This document shows, piece after piece, positions 12,389-23,180 of a stretch of DNA of 64,000 nt. The stretch comes from Leptoclinus maculatus. Lineage: Eukaryota; Chordata; Actinopteri; Perciformes; Stichaeidae. The DNA lies in the NCBI GenBank assembly GCA_032191485.1, contig JAVDOI010000010.1:7929318-7993317 (forward strand). Reading direction: 5' to 3'. The position numbers and the translations under genes are program-made. Every line of letters begins with the position of its first letter. The stretch's first letter is position 1. The notes under the pieces are model-generated. The model saw only the letters and a program-made list of their open reading frames with translations. It was not told the DNA's origin and ran no database searches.

Positions 12389-15300
12389 GTGTGGCGAGGC
12401 TTATTGTCTCGCTCGAGATTAGCCTGTAGTTTCTAAGGCAACCGCGAAAAACTCAACTTAAACTGTTGAGTGAGTGAACTGGGAAAGCAAACAAATCAAT
12501 AAATAAACAACAAGCATAGTTAAAATTAGCCTTTGAACTACTATCTTTTGATCTAAATAGGATGTGTTTTAATTAGTGCTGGGCAACGATTACAATTTTT
12601 AATCGCGATTAATCGCATTGTTATGGCAAAGTTCAATAATGAATTCAAAAGTAGTGTATTGCGCACTTTTATTTTAAAAGTACTGCTATATGAACAAAAG
12701 GGCAATAACATTTGGTTGGCAAACACTTAAAACAAACAATTACTGACAATAAAACACATACAAAACATATAGTTAACTTAATAAAAACATGGCGAATATT
12801 ATCTAAGACAAATAATATCCAACAAAATAAAGCCAGTTCAACTCTTATGTACTTTTTAAAGTCAGTTAACATCATATTGTCCACGGACATTCATGGAACC
12901 GTTACCTAGCAGTGAATCCTCCGTTGCATTGAGGATTACCCATAGTCCTTTCCGTCTACTTATTCAGTGCAGGTACATATTTACAACATCAGGTGGCGTA
13001 GTTTTCCCATTTAGCGGGATTTAACCTGAACCTTTTCAACTATGTTACACCTGCGTCCCCTCTTTGCGTGTGTGTGCTTTCGCCCGCGTCCCCTCTTTGC
13101 GTGTGTGTGCTTGCGCCCGCGTCCCCTCTTTGCGTGTGTGTGCGTGCGCCCGCGTCCCCTCTTTGCGTGTGTGTGCTTTCGCCCGCGTCCCCTCTTTGCG
13201 TGTGTGTGCCTTCGCCCGCGTCCCCTCTTCGCGTGTGTGTGCTTTCGCCCGCGTCCCCTCTTTGCGTGTGTGTGCCTTCGCCCGCGTCCCCTCTTTGCGT
13301 GTGTGTGCGTGCGCCCGCGTCCCCTCTTTGCGTGTGTGTGCTAGCGCCCGCGTCCCCTCTTTGCGTGTGTGTGCGTGCGCCCGCGTCCCCTCTTTGCGTG
13401 TGTGTGCTTGCGCCCGCGTCCCCTCTTTGCGTGTGTGTGCCTTCGCCCGCGTCCCCTCTTTGCGTGTGTGTGCTTTCGCCCACGTCCCCTCTTTGCGTGT
13501 GTGTGCTTTCGCCCGCGTCCCCTCTTTGCGTGTGTTTGCTTTCGCCCGCGTCCCCTCTTTGCGTGTGTGTGCTTGCGCCCGCGTCCCCTCTTTGCGTGTG
13601 TGTACTTTCGCCCGCGTCCCCTCTTTGCATGTGTGTGCTTTCGCCCGCGTCCCCTCTTTGCGTGTGTGTGCTTTCGCTCGCGTCCCCTCTTTGCGTGTGT
13701 GCGCCTTCGCCCGCGTCCCCTCTTTGCGTGTGTGTGCCTTCGCCCGCGTCCCCTCTTTGAGTGTGTGTGCTTCCGCCCGCGTCCCCTCTTTGCGTGTGTG
13801 TGCGTGCGCCCGCGTCCCCTTTTCGCGTGTGTGTGTGTGTGCCCGTGTAACCTCTGTGAGATGTCTCCTGGCTAAATGAATCTCTTGGAGCTGGTCAGGC
13901 TTGTGGTAACAGCAGGTTTATTCCACATCTGCATTCATGACAAAGGACACAGTAGAATGTTCATCACTTGTGGACAACTGCGCATGCTCTGTCTAGCAGT
14001 GAATCCTCCGTTGCGTTGAGTTACACATTTTGAAATACAGTGGTATAATAACACAGTGATCGTATAGTGGTTTTAAATTCATGTAAATAAAATAGCCGAA
14101 ATAGAACAGAAACTGTCTCTCTCTTAAATGTATGAGGAGAAATACAAAAAAATATATAACCAAAAATATATTTATACTGATTTCTCACACTAGACTGCTA
14201 CCTTCTTTTACCCTGTGTGCGTGTGCCCGCGTCCCCTCTTCGCGTGTGTGTGCGTGTCCCCATGTCCCCTCTTCGCGCGCGTTCTCGGACACGCAGGAGG
14301 GAGTCCCGCCGGCAACCCCGACGCGCGGAGGATGCGAGGGCCCGTTCATCGCTGCTCGCAGCTTTAATCTTTTTATTATTTTTCCACAAATAAATTAGAC
14401 TAGAGCATTTACAGCTGTTAGCGCTGTGTATTCTCCCACAGCATGCATCTCATGTGAGGCGGTACACAGTCGTGCTTTGAGCTAGTTGCTACCATCAGCA
14501 TGTTAACATGCTCACAATAATAATGCTAACAATCTGCTAATAAATAGGTATAATGTTTACTATGTTCACCATTTTGGGTTAGTGTGTTACCAAACTTAGT
14601 TTTACATGTATTTGGTCATCAACAAAGTATTGGACAAATTAAAATGTGGACCAGATGATGGTGCTAGAGAAAAGTTGTGTAATCATAGAGGTTATTACAA
14701 TTAAGATTGTACAATTCAAGTACATACTAACTCAAATTTATTTTTTATCTTTAGAGGTCGGATGTCAGAGACTGTTCTATTGTGTTAAAAATGTAAAAAA
14801 TAAAAGGTTCCTAACTCAAATATATAAGAAAATCTGATTATTTTGCACTAAAGTTCTTAATTTAATGAGAAAATATTCAGTACTTTTCATTTCAAGTATT
14901 TAATTCACACAGAAATATACAAAACCATGTTGTTATTTCATATAGACTATTTATTGATTGAATTACCAAAAAAAACATGCATCTTGAGATATATGGCGAT
15001 AAGAAATGATCTACATCCGAATAGAAGATTTTGACCATGTCGCCCAGCCCTAACTGCCAACAAACCCAACAGAATTAATACCCACATCAATGTAATCACT
15101 CCAAGTCGAACATCAAGTAAAATAGATATTATTGAAAAAGTGACGTACAAATTTAGATTTTGATCGTTTCGAAGTTTCCCAAAAGCCGTAAAGTGACCAT
15201 TATTTTGATTTTGGATTGTAGAGATTAGATATGATTCGTAGTTGAATGGCTCTGACTTTTGAGGTCGCCACCCACGCTGTTGGAATTGCTAACTTGCCAA

Positions 15301-18300
15301 TATGTGCTCTTGGGTTTAAACCCAACACAACCCTGACTGACTTGTTCTGTGTATTGCTCATATTGACACAATGCTTCTCTCTGTGTTTCAGGATCGTATC
15401 TACTGGACAGACAGAGACAGATCGTCGGTGTTCATGGCCAACAGGCTGACCGGTCAAGACATCCACACGCTGGCTGAAAACCTCAACGACCCCCATGACA
15501 TCGTGGTCTTTCACCAGCTCCGCCAGCCGCAAGGTGTGTTCACACAGTTATGAGTGAGGGTCTTGCATGTGTGTCTGTATGTCCCCTCCCTGAGTCGCAT
15601 CTCTGTGACCACGTTTCCTCAGTGGATCCATGTCGAGCCTGGCACATGAATAAAAGATGTTGAGGCTTGTGACTGCGGTGGAGTGATCAAAGCATTGGGA
15701 GCAGCAGTACATTCACACATCTGTCTAAACCCTGCCCCGGCCCGCTTTCCTCTTAACATGACAATCCAGATTTGAGTGGAACTGAACAGAGTTTTTAATC
15801 ATGCATGTGAAGGCTGTGTATTTCCTTTCTTGTGTGTCTTTCCAATTCGATCTTCATACATACCTGTTTTTCCTAGTTTGTATCTTAACACGATGCCATG
15901 AACACAGTGGTGTACCTGGCACAGAGCACAGGGTCTTGTTAATATTTACAGCAAGTTTCTGTATGATGCCAGATTTGTATTCTTTTAGCTTTTTGTTCAC
16001 GCATTGTAATGCGCTTTCTTCTAAGGGAATTCAACAGGGTTCACAGTGGGGAACAATAAAGTGCATCAACTTCTTCTGTCGCTCTCTGACTCTCTGCTAT
16101 CTCCCCATGTTGAATAAGGGATAATCTTATTTATATAACCATAACTGTGTAATTCTCCATGTCTCTCTCTTTCTCCCAGGCCCAGACAGCTGTAATCTGG
16201 GCAGTGTGGCGAATGGAGGGTGTGAGTACTTGTGTCTTAAGGCTCCACAGATTACCGAGCACTCGCCCAAATACACCTGCGCCTGCCCCGACGGGCAGGA
16301 CCTGGGGCCTGAAATGAGGGGCTGTGTGCCAGGTGAGTGTGTTATTTGAGAGCATTAAGTGATCAATATTAGGCAGAGCGCCACATGCTTACTGTGTAGA
16401 TAATCAGATTCTGCTTGACTTAAGCAAGCTCTTTTTTTGTGATGAATGTCATCAGAGGGAAAGCATCAGGGATTTTCGGCAGTTGTCTACTGGATTAATG
16501 CTGACATGTTCTCTTTGTAGTTAATAATAATAGAAAAAAATATAAAAAATTATAATAATTGAAGAATAGATACATAATAGCTTGCATTTTAAAGCACCTT
16601 TCAAGGGACCCAAGGATGCTTTTTGTAGCCAGAACGAGAAAAAAACCAATAATAAGAAAATGAATAGTGATTTTCTGAATTAAATGAACTGTTTTTGTAT
16701 TGAAGTGAGCCCTGTACTGCCTGAAACGTGTTGCTTATTGGAAATGACTGTTAATAATTTGCTTAATACATTTAATCACAGAGCTAATACAGTAGAAAAT
16801 AAGATCAATTCATATTTTTTTTTGTAGTAGGTAGTAATAAATAAAAAAAAGATTAGATATTCTCCCTTCAAGCAACATATTTATTGAACCTGTAAATAAA
16901 AAAAGATAGTTGCTAAGCAACACATACAGGCGGTGGATACAATAACATGGACCACTATGCAATGAAGTGCAATCTAACACTTACATCTCTGGAACAAATA
17001 CTACATTTGTTGTATCGCAAGATCTGCTGTATTTGCCTGAATCATAAACAAGAATGTTTCTGAAAGACGAAGCATCACTGGATTCACAAAGAAATAGAGG
17101 GACATAGAGTTAAAGTGCACTGCTGAGTTCATGTCATTTGTAATTTGGTCAGCTCATTGATGTTTAGATTATGTTTGTTATAGATCTTATAACAATAATT
17201 CAGTTTCTGGAGCGAAAGGTTTCTATGGTGCTCTTCGTTTCTCTGCAGCAGCACCAAGAGACGACTTGACACCGACATCCTCACCTGCTGCTGGATTTAC
17301 ACCTGGCACTAGAGTGACTTTGGCGGAAGACTTCCCACCACCCTCAGGGGGAGTATCACAGGCGGACGCCACCCCTCACTTGACCACTGCTCCCTCTGGG
17401 GCCCCCGAGCCCCTCACACCCCTCTCCACTCTGAAGCCTTTGTCGTCACAAGAGTCAAAGGTGCTGGGCTCGCACTCCACTGCCACCGCTGTGGTCGTCT
17501 CCACCACACCTGCAAGGGACAGCAGCGTCTCTCAACACTGTAAGTGGGCTGTGAATTCAAAATAATGTTCAATCAATTCTGCGTCTGTGTGAAGATACCG
17601 AAAAAAACTATTAATACTGTGAATAAGTCTAATTTAGAGACTCGTAAGCAGATATGTAAGCATTCACTCCTTGATGTCACATACTCTGAGAAATCCAACA
17701 CTATGGGATTTTTATTTTTCATGTGCATTCTGTATGATGTTGAAAGGGCAGAGTGGCCCATTCAGGAGTTTAAGAGATGGGGCCCAATTCCCTGATGAAG
17801 GGGCACTTTCACCTGAGCGTCCTCATCTCCTGCTAAGCACCACATTCTGCAGTCCTACTCACACTCATAATGTAGCTAACAACCTCACCCTCAATATAAT
17901 AATGACAATAAAGTAAGGTATCTACTATGCCCAACAACCACGCGCGACTGACTTTAATAGGACTTGATCGATGGTTTTCTCGAAAATGTCTCCTTTCACT
18001 CAATAAATTGTGCTCTGTGTGGCCTGCAGGGTATTTGTATGCCTGCCAGGACATGCATGCACTTTAATAAGTGTGTTAGTAAAGCATGTGATATTTAAAT
18101 GAGTGTGAGGTGACATTGGAGCCTGATGGCGCCTGGATGGATGAAGTGTAGGAGGTCAGGGTCAGTGTCACGGTCACACTCCAGCAAATGCCAAGAAACT
18201 CATCATTTCCCTCTTCCATTTTTATTCCAGCCTCTTTTTTCACTATCTGTCTCTCTTTGTAAAACACTCACAGCCACGCATGCATGATCGGCCGCTCTTT

Positions 18301-20544
18301 TTTTATCTCCCTTCTCCTCCACCTGCTCTCCCGCTTATCTCTCACTCCGTTTCTCACACTTTTCTTTTTTATCCCGTACGCTTCCTCGCTCGCGTTCTGC
18401 TGTCTTTTTTTGACCCTCGCTCTAACTCCTGTTTATCGTCCCATCTCTCTCTCTCTCTCTCTTCAGCTGGGAGGGAGAATTTCCTCCTGGGCGAGAACCT
18501 GACAGTGGCTGTTTTGGGAGTGGTCATCCCCATCGGTAAGTCACCGGAAGCCTTCTTTGTCTGTGCACGTCTGTCCACATTAAGGGGCTGCAAGGCTGCA
18601 TGAAAGCTGCTGTCTACTTGCTGCCTGTGGCCGCTCTGTTTGTCGTCCATTCACACTGACCCTGCCGTGGCAGGATGAGAGAAGCCTGGCCCACAGGTCT
18701 TTCTCGCTGAGGTTTCTCAGGAGTCATTTTTTGTGCGTCTGACATTGCTGCCACGCTGCATTATTCACTTCACGCTGTGTTGTTGTGTTGGGTTCTGCTA
18801 CAGCCAGACTTGTCCGTTGGCCTTTTTCACTTTGTGTGGTTAGCATACTACAGTGCAGCAAGAGAGCACACAAACGGTCTGTGCACGTCAATTGCAAAAA
18901 TATTTTTTTACCACTCTAAATTCTTAGTAATTTTTTAAAACGAAGAGTGTAGCTCACACCTTTTATCAGCTGTAGATCCATGGATCGGTTAAAAACGCTG
19001 TCTGTGGCTACCTTTATATATGAAATACTTAATGGTTACATAGATGACATCATGCCAAGAGACCGTGGCTAAAGCTTTGTGTCCCTGGAAAAATCTTTAC
19101 TCGTTGATGATGCATGTAAAAGACATGTAACAGATTTGTTTAATTATTACAGTTTACAGCTAGTTAGTCCAAGTGTTATAAGTGCAAATGTAAGATCAGG
19201 CTGTTATTTGTTCGGACATAACTGTGTTTGGCTTTTTAGCTCACATATTTGTTCGTATTGGCAAACACAAGTTTTTTTATACTTTAAACGTTTCAAGAGA
19301 AATAATGTAGGACAAGAACCCACTGTGTAACGTAGCATTATCTCAGGTGAAGCTGGCTGGGGTTGCTGCAGTGTAAACTCTGATAGAAGAGACGAGGATT
19401 GGACAATCACTGTCAATTTGTTTGCGGTGCTTAAAAGATACTGAAAAATTCAACAACTACATTCTTTTTCCAAAAAAATGTGTCCCGAACTACCCTGTAG
19501 ATTTGATAAAAATAATGTTTTTCCCTGGAAATATTTTGTCTTGGGTAAAGCTGGTCTTACTTTGACACCACGTACTACAAAAATATATATAAAGGCTGTA
19601 TGTAGAAAAATATAGATGCTGTGCATATGTGTGAAATATTACTTCTGTGCGTCTGGTATAGTAAAGCCAATGCAACAGCAAAGTGAAACATAATGAACCA
19701 GTCAATTAGTTCAGACGGCACTGCTCTCATTATATACTTAATATGGTGAACAAGACAGTACGGGAGAGAAAAAGAGACACAATGACAGCTTTATTGGTGA
19801 ATTTAATAAAGCATTATTCAATTACATTGCTTATTCAAGGACACAATTTGCTGAGTTGCCAAGAGATTGTGATGTAATGTGATAGTTAAAATGTGCACTC
19901 CCCAAGGATGGTTTCAAACTAATTTACTCCAAAGACAGGCCTCTAATGAGGCTTCACACAGCTGATTCAGAGTCTGTGTTAAAAATGTGTTGGTTGGTGT
20001 ATGACCCGACTTTGACCCGATGTTTAGCCGAGCCACCCACACAAAACAACCTCTCTATCGCCGCCCACCCCGCCCTCTCTGTCCCCCCGCATGCCTGGTC
20101 TTGCTCCTCTGTGTGCCTCTCATTTCATGCCATGGACTTGTAATGCCTCGTTTAACGCTCCACCCTTCCCGTGTCCCTGCCGCTGTGTGTTAAACGCATG
20201 CAGTTCCTATCGTTGCCACAGTGGTGTTCGGCCTCGTCTGCACCGGGGTCTACCTGGTGTGGCGCAACTGGCGGCGCAACTCCACCAAGAGCATGAACTT
20301 CGACAACCCCGTCTACCGCAAGACCACTGGCGAGGGCGAGGAGGACGAGATCCACATCGGGCGGACGGACGGCATGGGTCACCACGCGCACCATCACCCG
20401 TACCCGCAGGGCGTCAACATGGGACTTGTAGGAGCTGGAGGTGGCACCTGCCCGCAGTTCATCGCCCTGCCGCTCGGGGGCAGCATGCCCGATCCGGGGA
20501 CTCACTGGTACACGGAGCAGCCCATGCTGTCCACGGCAAAGTGA
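3188..20544 (+). CDS. lrp8: LRP8 / ApoER2 lipoprotein and reelin receptor, 3' part (11 exons, 5' end outside window)
   Basis: Type I membrane receptor of the LDL-receptor family, which binds ApoE lipoproteins and reelin. Exons: 3188-3307, 3814-3939 (EGF-like), 8014-8185, 9075-9302, 10631-10749, 11214-11353, 15392-15533 (six-bladed propeller; YWAD, YWSD, YWVD, YWTD motifs), 16180-16332 (third EGF, NGGCEYLC), 17249-17539 (Ser/Thr/Pro-rich O-glycosylation stalk), 18467-18535 and 20204-20544 (membrane segment and tail). All splice sites are GT-AG. The joined exons give 632 codons with no frame break, ending at TGA 20542-20544. The tail has RNWRRNSTKSMNFDNPVYRK, with the FDNPVY endocytosis/Dab1 motif, then EEDEIHIGRT. 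That tail matches LRP8 rather than VLDLR. LDLa repeats, signal peptide and promoter are not in the window. Odd points: the tail after HIGRT is His-rich, it ends EQPMLSTAK, and I see no human-type proline-rich insert. Confidence 0.93.
3940..8013 (+). other. Large lrp8 intron between second EGF exon and propeller
   Basis: About 4.1 kb between GTGAGT at 3940 and the acceptor at 8011-8013. No coding exon is recognised. Around 6390-6520 there is a fragment resembling an old teleost repeat rich in GCTAGCATGGCTG-like words (see 36680-37210). An AT-rich stretch lies at 5750-5990. Confidence 0.55.
9056..9070 (+). repeat. C15 homopolymer forming the acceptor tract of an lrp8 exon
   Basis: Fifteen consecutive C residues run directly into GCAG at 9071-9074, the acceptor of the lrp8 propeller exon starting at 9075. 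The tract therefore serves as most of the polypyrimidine tract. Confidence 0.9.
11174..11206 (+). repeat. (GT)n microsatellite next to an lrp8 acceptor
   Basis: A GT dinucleotide run ends a few bases before the TTTCTCAG acceptor of the lrp8 exon starting at 11214. It replaces the usual pyrimidine tract with alternating GT. Confidence 0.9.
11519..11593 (+). repeat. (GT)n microsatellite, about 37 copies
   Basis: An uninterrupted GT dinucleotide run in the lrp8 intron that follows the exon at 11214-11353. A second, interrupted GT/CTGT tract follows at about 11702-11748 and ends in a CATGCAAGCATGCATGC motif. The long Cys-Val or His-Thr reading frames here are only products of the repeat. Confidence 0.95.
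12357..12386 (+). repeat. (AC)n microsatellite
   Basis: A pure AC dinucleotide run of about 15 copies inside the large lrp8 intron 11354-15391. Confidence 0.95.
12571..12900 (+). repeat. Interspersed repeat end (TTAGTGCTGGGCAAC type)
   Basis: Starts with TTAGTGCTGGGCAACGATTA followed by AATCGCGATTAATCGC, a sequence type I recognise as the end of a repeat family spread through teleost genomes. A related inverted end, reading GGGCTGGGCGAC on the minus strand, lies at about 15038-15052. The two may bound one composite element that encloses the minisatellites. Transposon class is not determined; the right boundary given here is approximate. Confidence 0.45.
13053..13848 (+). repeat. 33-bp GC-rich minisatellite, about 24 tandem copies
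   Basis: The unit begins GCGTCCCCTCTTTGCGTGTG and repeats every 33 bases with scattered substitutions and no length changes that I noticed. Units start at 13053, 13086 and so on. Because 33 is divisible by 3 and the unit lacks stops in several frames, long open frames occur on both strands: up to 271 codons on plus and 196 on minus. They have 11-residue periodicity and resemble no known protein. The array sits in the lrp8 intron 11354-15391 and is best read as non-coding. Confidence 0.95.
14229..14294 (+). repeat. Satellite outlier: two further 33-bp minisatellite units
   Basis: GCGTCCCCTCTTCGCGTGTG at 14229 and a variant, ATGTCCCCTCTTCGCG, at 14262 are 33 bases apart. They match the main array's unit but lie about 380 bases beyond its end, with GC-rich flanking sequence to about 14340. 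Confidence 0.85.
14440..14600 (+). repeat. Fragment of an old GCTAGC/TTAGCATG-rich teleost repeat
   Basis: Contains phrases such as ATCAGCATGTTAACATGCTC and CTATGTTCACCATTTTGG, typical of the family also seen at 25618-25762, 36680-37210 and 39540-39821. Boundaries are approximate. Confidence 0.45.
15030..15052 (-). repeat. Interspersed repeat end (GGGCTGGGCGACATGG type, minus strand)
   Basis: On the minus strand this reads TTAGGGCTGGGCGACATGG, similar at 13 of 15 positions to the plus-strand end at 12573 (TTAGTGCTGGGCAAC). It is a possible right end of a composite element spanning about 12.57-15.05 kb. Confidence 0.45.
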
Positions 20545-22132
20545 CCCCACGAGAGCGGATTCGGGGGAAGATGGCCGCTTAGGCACACGCACACACAGTG
20601 AGGTCAGGGGAGACTTGGACTGAGTTTGCAGAAAAGTACGAACAACATATCATCAAGTGTTACATGCAGCCATATTCTGTGCCAATTTCCATTTGAAAAA
20701 CAGCAGATTTATTAACATTATTACACCTTATCTGTGCTGGAGCTAGATCTACTTTCTTCAGTAAATGCTGAGAATTAAATACAGAATTTTTAAAGTGTTG
20801 TAATGTGTTCCCAACATTGACCTAAACTGGAAGATGGAAACGGACTGGTTCCTCTTTTGGAGAAAACTGAGTGAGGTGTGTGCTGTGTGTCTTATATTTT
20901 GTGACGGGGGCATGATGATGAGAGGTTCTGTTTCATCCTCGATGTATTCATTTGGGCTTTGTGTTATTCCTGGTTGGCCGTGTTGCTCTGGGAACACTGT
21001 TTAGGAAGGAGGAGCTCTGAAACTGGGACAGCAACTGCGTTGGTGGGACAATCTGTACAGATTCATGTTCGAATCAATCACAAATATCATAAATGTCATT
21101 ACTGGAGCTGTCGTTTGTAGTTTTCCTGAATGGGTTTTCTTTTGTTCGATTTTTTTTTTTTCATTCTGACTGATTTTAAAGAAAGCTCAATAACCACATG
21201 ATATGCTTTCTCTCTGGTTCAGAGGCAAGCCTATAAGGGTGAGCTGTCTTGCGTTTGGGAGTGCAGTTGAAAAGAAGAACATAGAGACATCAGACCTACT
21301 GTATGAGAAGAGAGGACGTGAGGTTCGAGGGAAGTGGATTTTACGCAGGAGTTCTTTCCTATCATGACTGGTTTTCGATGGTAAATGGTTTGAGAAAAGC
21401 AATAGACTCCAGCTTTTCCGTCAGGCTGCAGTGTTACATGGTTTACAAAAATCCTTGAGTGTTATAAAATTGTATTTGATCACCCGCTTTTGACTGTGAC
21501 AAGTGCGCACACAAGTACGCACAGGGTGCAGTGATGGCAAATTCATGCTGTTCTCCAGAGGACAGATACAATGTGCACTTGCCCTACGAAAACACACAAA
21601 CAGCATGCATAATTGCTCACCAGCTGACAATGCAGCCATTCATTGTTCCAGGCGAGACACGCACACATTCACAAAAGCAAGCTGGATTCCAGCACCCCCG
21701 CTCCCCTCCTCCTCCTCCTGAGATGGCCGATATCTGAGCACAGACAGTTTTGCATAGAGCCATGTGGGAGGGCCCAGCTGGTGGCTGCATGATGAAAAAG
21801 ACCCGTCAAGTGATGTAACCACAGAAAACTAAAACCTGACTCTGATGGAATGAGGTTGAGACCAAATTGTCAGTGAACATGCGTCATGCTGGTTTAGACA
21901 CTGTTACTCCATTCATCAACCTTAAAAAGTCTGTCTGTGTGTGTGTGCGTGTGTGTGCGTGAGTGCTTGTGTGTGTGTGTTCACTATTATGCATGTGAGT
22001 GCTGATTTCATCCCACAGCCATATTTGAACCGTTTTGTATGCTCTTTGTTGCACAACCCTCTTAGAATGCCTTCTGCATTGTGTATTGCATGGAACAAAA
22101 CTGTGTGAAGGTGCGTGGATACACAGGTGTGT

Positions 22133-22178
<46 letters not shown>

Positions 22179-22400
22179 CAGTGGAGAAGCTTTGAGGGTG
22201 CTTTTTGATTCATTGATTTGTAAATATGTTTTCATAAGGTTTTTGATAATGTATTATACAATTATGTAAAAGAAAAGATGTACATAAGATTTTAGATAAA
22301 GTGTTGACATGTATATTAATTTATTTGTATAAAAGCAGAACACTGCATTCCCTGATTGTAAGAAATCTGAATTATCCACCCAAGTGGTTTTGTGTCGTTT
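20545..22400 (+). other. Probable lrp8 3' untranslated region
   Basis: Non-coding sequence following the lrp8 stop. A possible early poly(A) signal, ATTAAA, is at 20774-20779. Later AT-rich sequence around 22220-22350 (TTGTAAATATG, GTATAAAAG) looks like the end of a longer 3' UTR. A (GT)n tract lies at 22135-22177. The true end cannot be fixed from sequence alone. Confidence 0.5.
22135..22177 (+). repeat. (GT)n microsatellite in probable lrp8 3' UTR
   Basis: A pure GT run of about 21 copies, preceded at 21937-21980 by shorter interrupted GT/GC runs. Confidence 0.95.
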
Positions 22401-22799
22401 CTTGCTGTGCACCATTTAGCATCTTTTTTGTGTGCAACCCTTTTTCTTTTTGTCAGCACACGTAAAAAACATGGTGTCCCCTTTCCCAAAAACTTCCCAC
22501 ATCTTTTTCAACCTTGGTGTTAATGAGAAGAGTGATTTTTGTTTATTTGTGCCTTTTTGTTTACTTTGTCATTCTCCTGTAGTATTTTTCATGACAGGGA
22601 TCAGCCAACTACTGTACATGCAAAGATGAACTGTATGAAGACCAAACTGGTTCCACTTTTTGATTTTCTGTAATGGATTACTTTGGAATATCTCTATATA
22701 TTGATATATAAAATCTGACTGAAAATTTCCTTAACGTGTGCCGTTTCATTTTCTTATATCACAAACCTGCGCCGGCAACAGCCGTGTCCAGAGCCATTA

Positions 22800-22955
22800 T
22801 GTTGTCGTGTTGTCCATCCGTCCGTCCTTACTATTCTTGTAAATGTGATGTCTCAGGAACACCTGGAGGGAATTTCTTCGAATTTGGCACAAACCACCTC
22901 GACTCAAGGATAAAGCTGATTCGGAATTTGCTGAAGTGATGACATTTTGGACAGC
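22800..22955 (+). repeat. Teleost interspersed repeat fragment
   Basis: Contains CCATCCGTCCGTCC, then GATGTCTCAGGAACACCTGG and GAATTTGGCACAAACC. I recognise this as a dispersed teleost repeat seen in many fish introns. Class and boundaries are uncertain. Confidence 0.5.
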
Positions 22956-23000
22956 CATGGATGTAAACTGATTCTAATAATTCTAGTATTTATATTAACA

Positions 23001-23180
23001 ATGGGTCAAATGTGAAAAGTGTTGCTCATAGTGACAAACTATCCCTCAGCTCTACGGAGTTTTTAAAGCTGGTTTTGGTTTCCAGGATCCACAAATTTAA
23101 TGTTTGGTTCAGTGTCACCACTTCCCGTTTTTTAGATTTCTTTAGCCGTTTTCAGCAACGAAGCTCTGATAAACAAAATG
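23001..23180 (+). repeat. Dispersed repeat, plus-strand copy
   Basis: The phrases GTGAAAAGTGTTGCTCATAG, TGACAAACTATC and CCCTCAGCTCTACGGAG recur on the minus strand at about 28870-29040 (GTGAAAGGTGTTGCTCATAG, CCCTCAGCTCTGCGGAG). The two are diverged copies of one family in inverted orientation. Confidence 0.7.

Noticed and set aside
13053..13848. CRISPR-like array
   Set aside because: The units are head-to-tail with no unique spacers, and the genome is a vertebrate.
13040..13879. Long open frames of 196-271 codons with 11-residue repeats
   Set aside because: They arise because a 33-bp minisatellite without stops keeps every frame open; they lie in an lrp8 intron and show no domain, start context or splice support.
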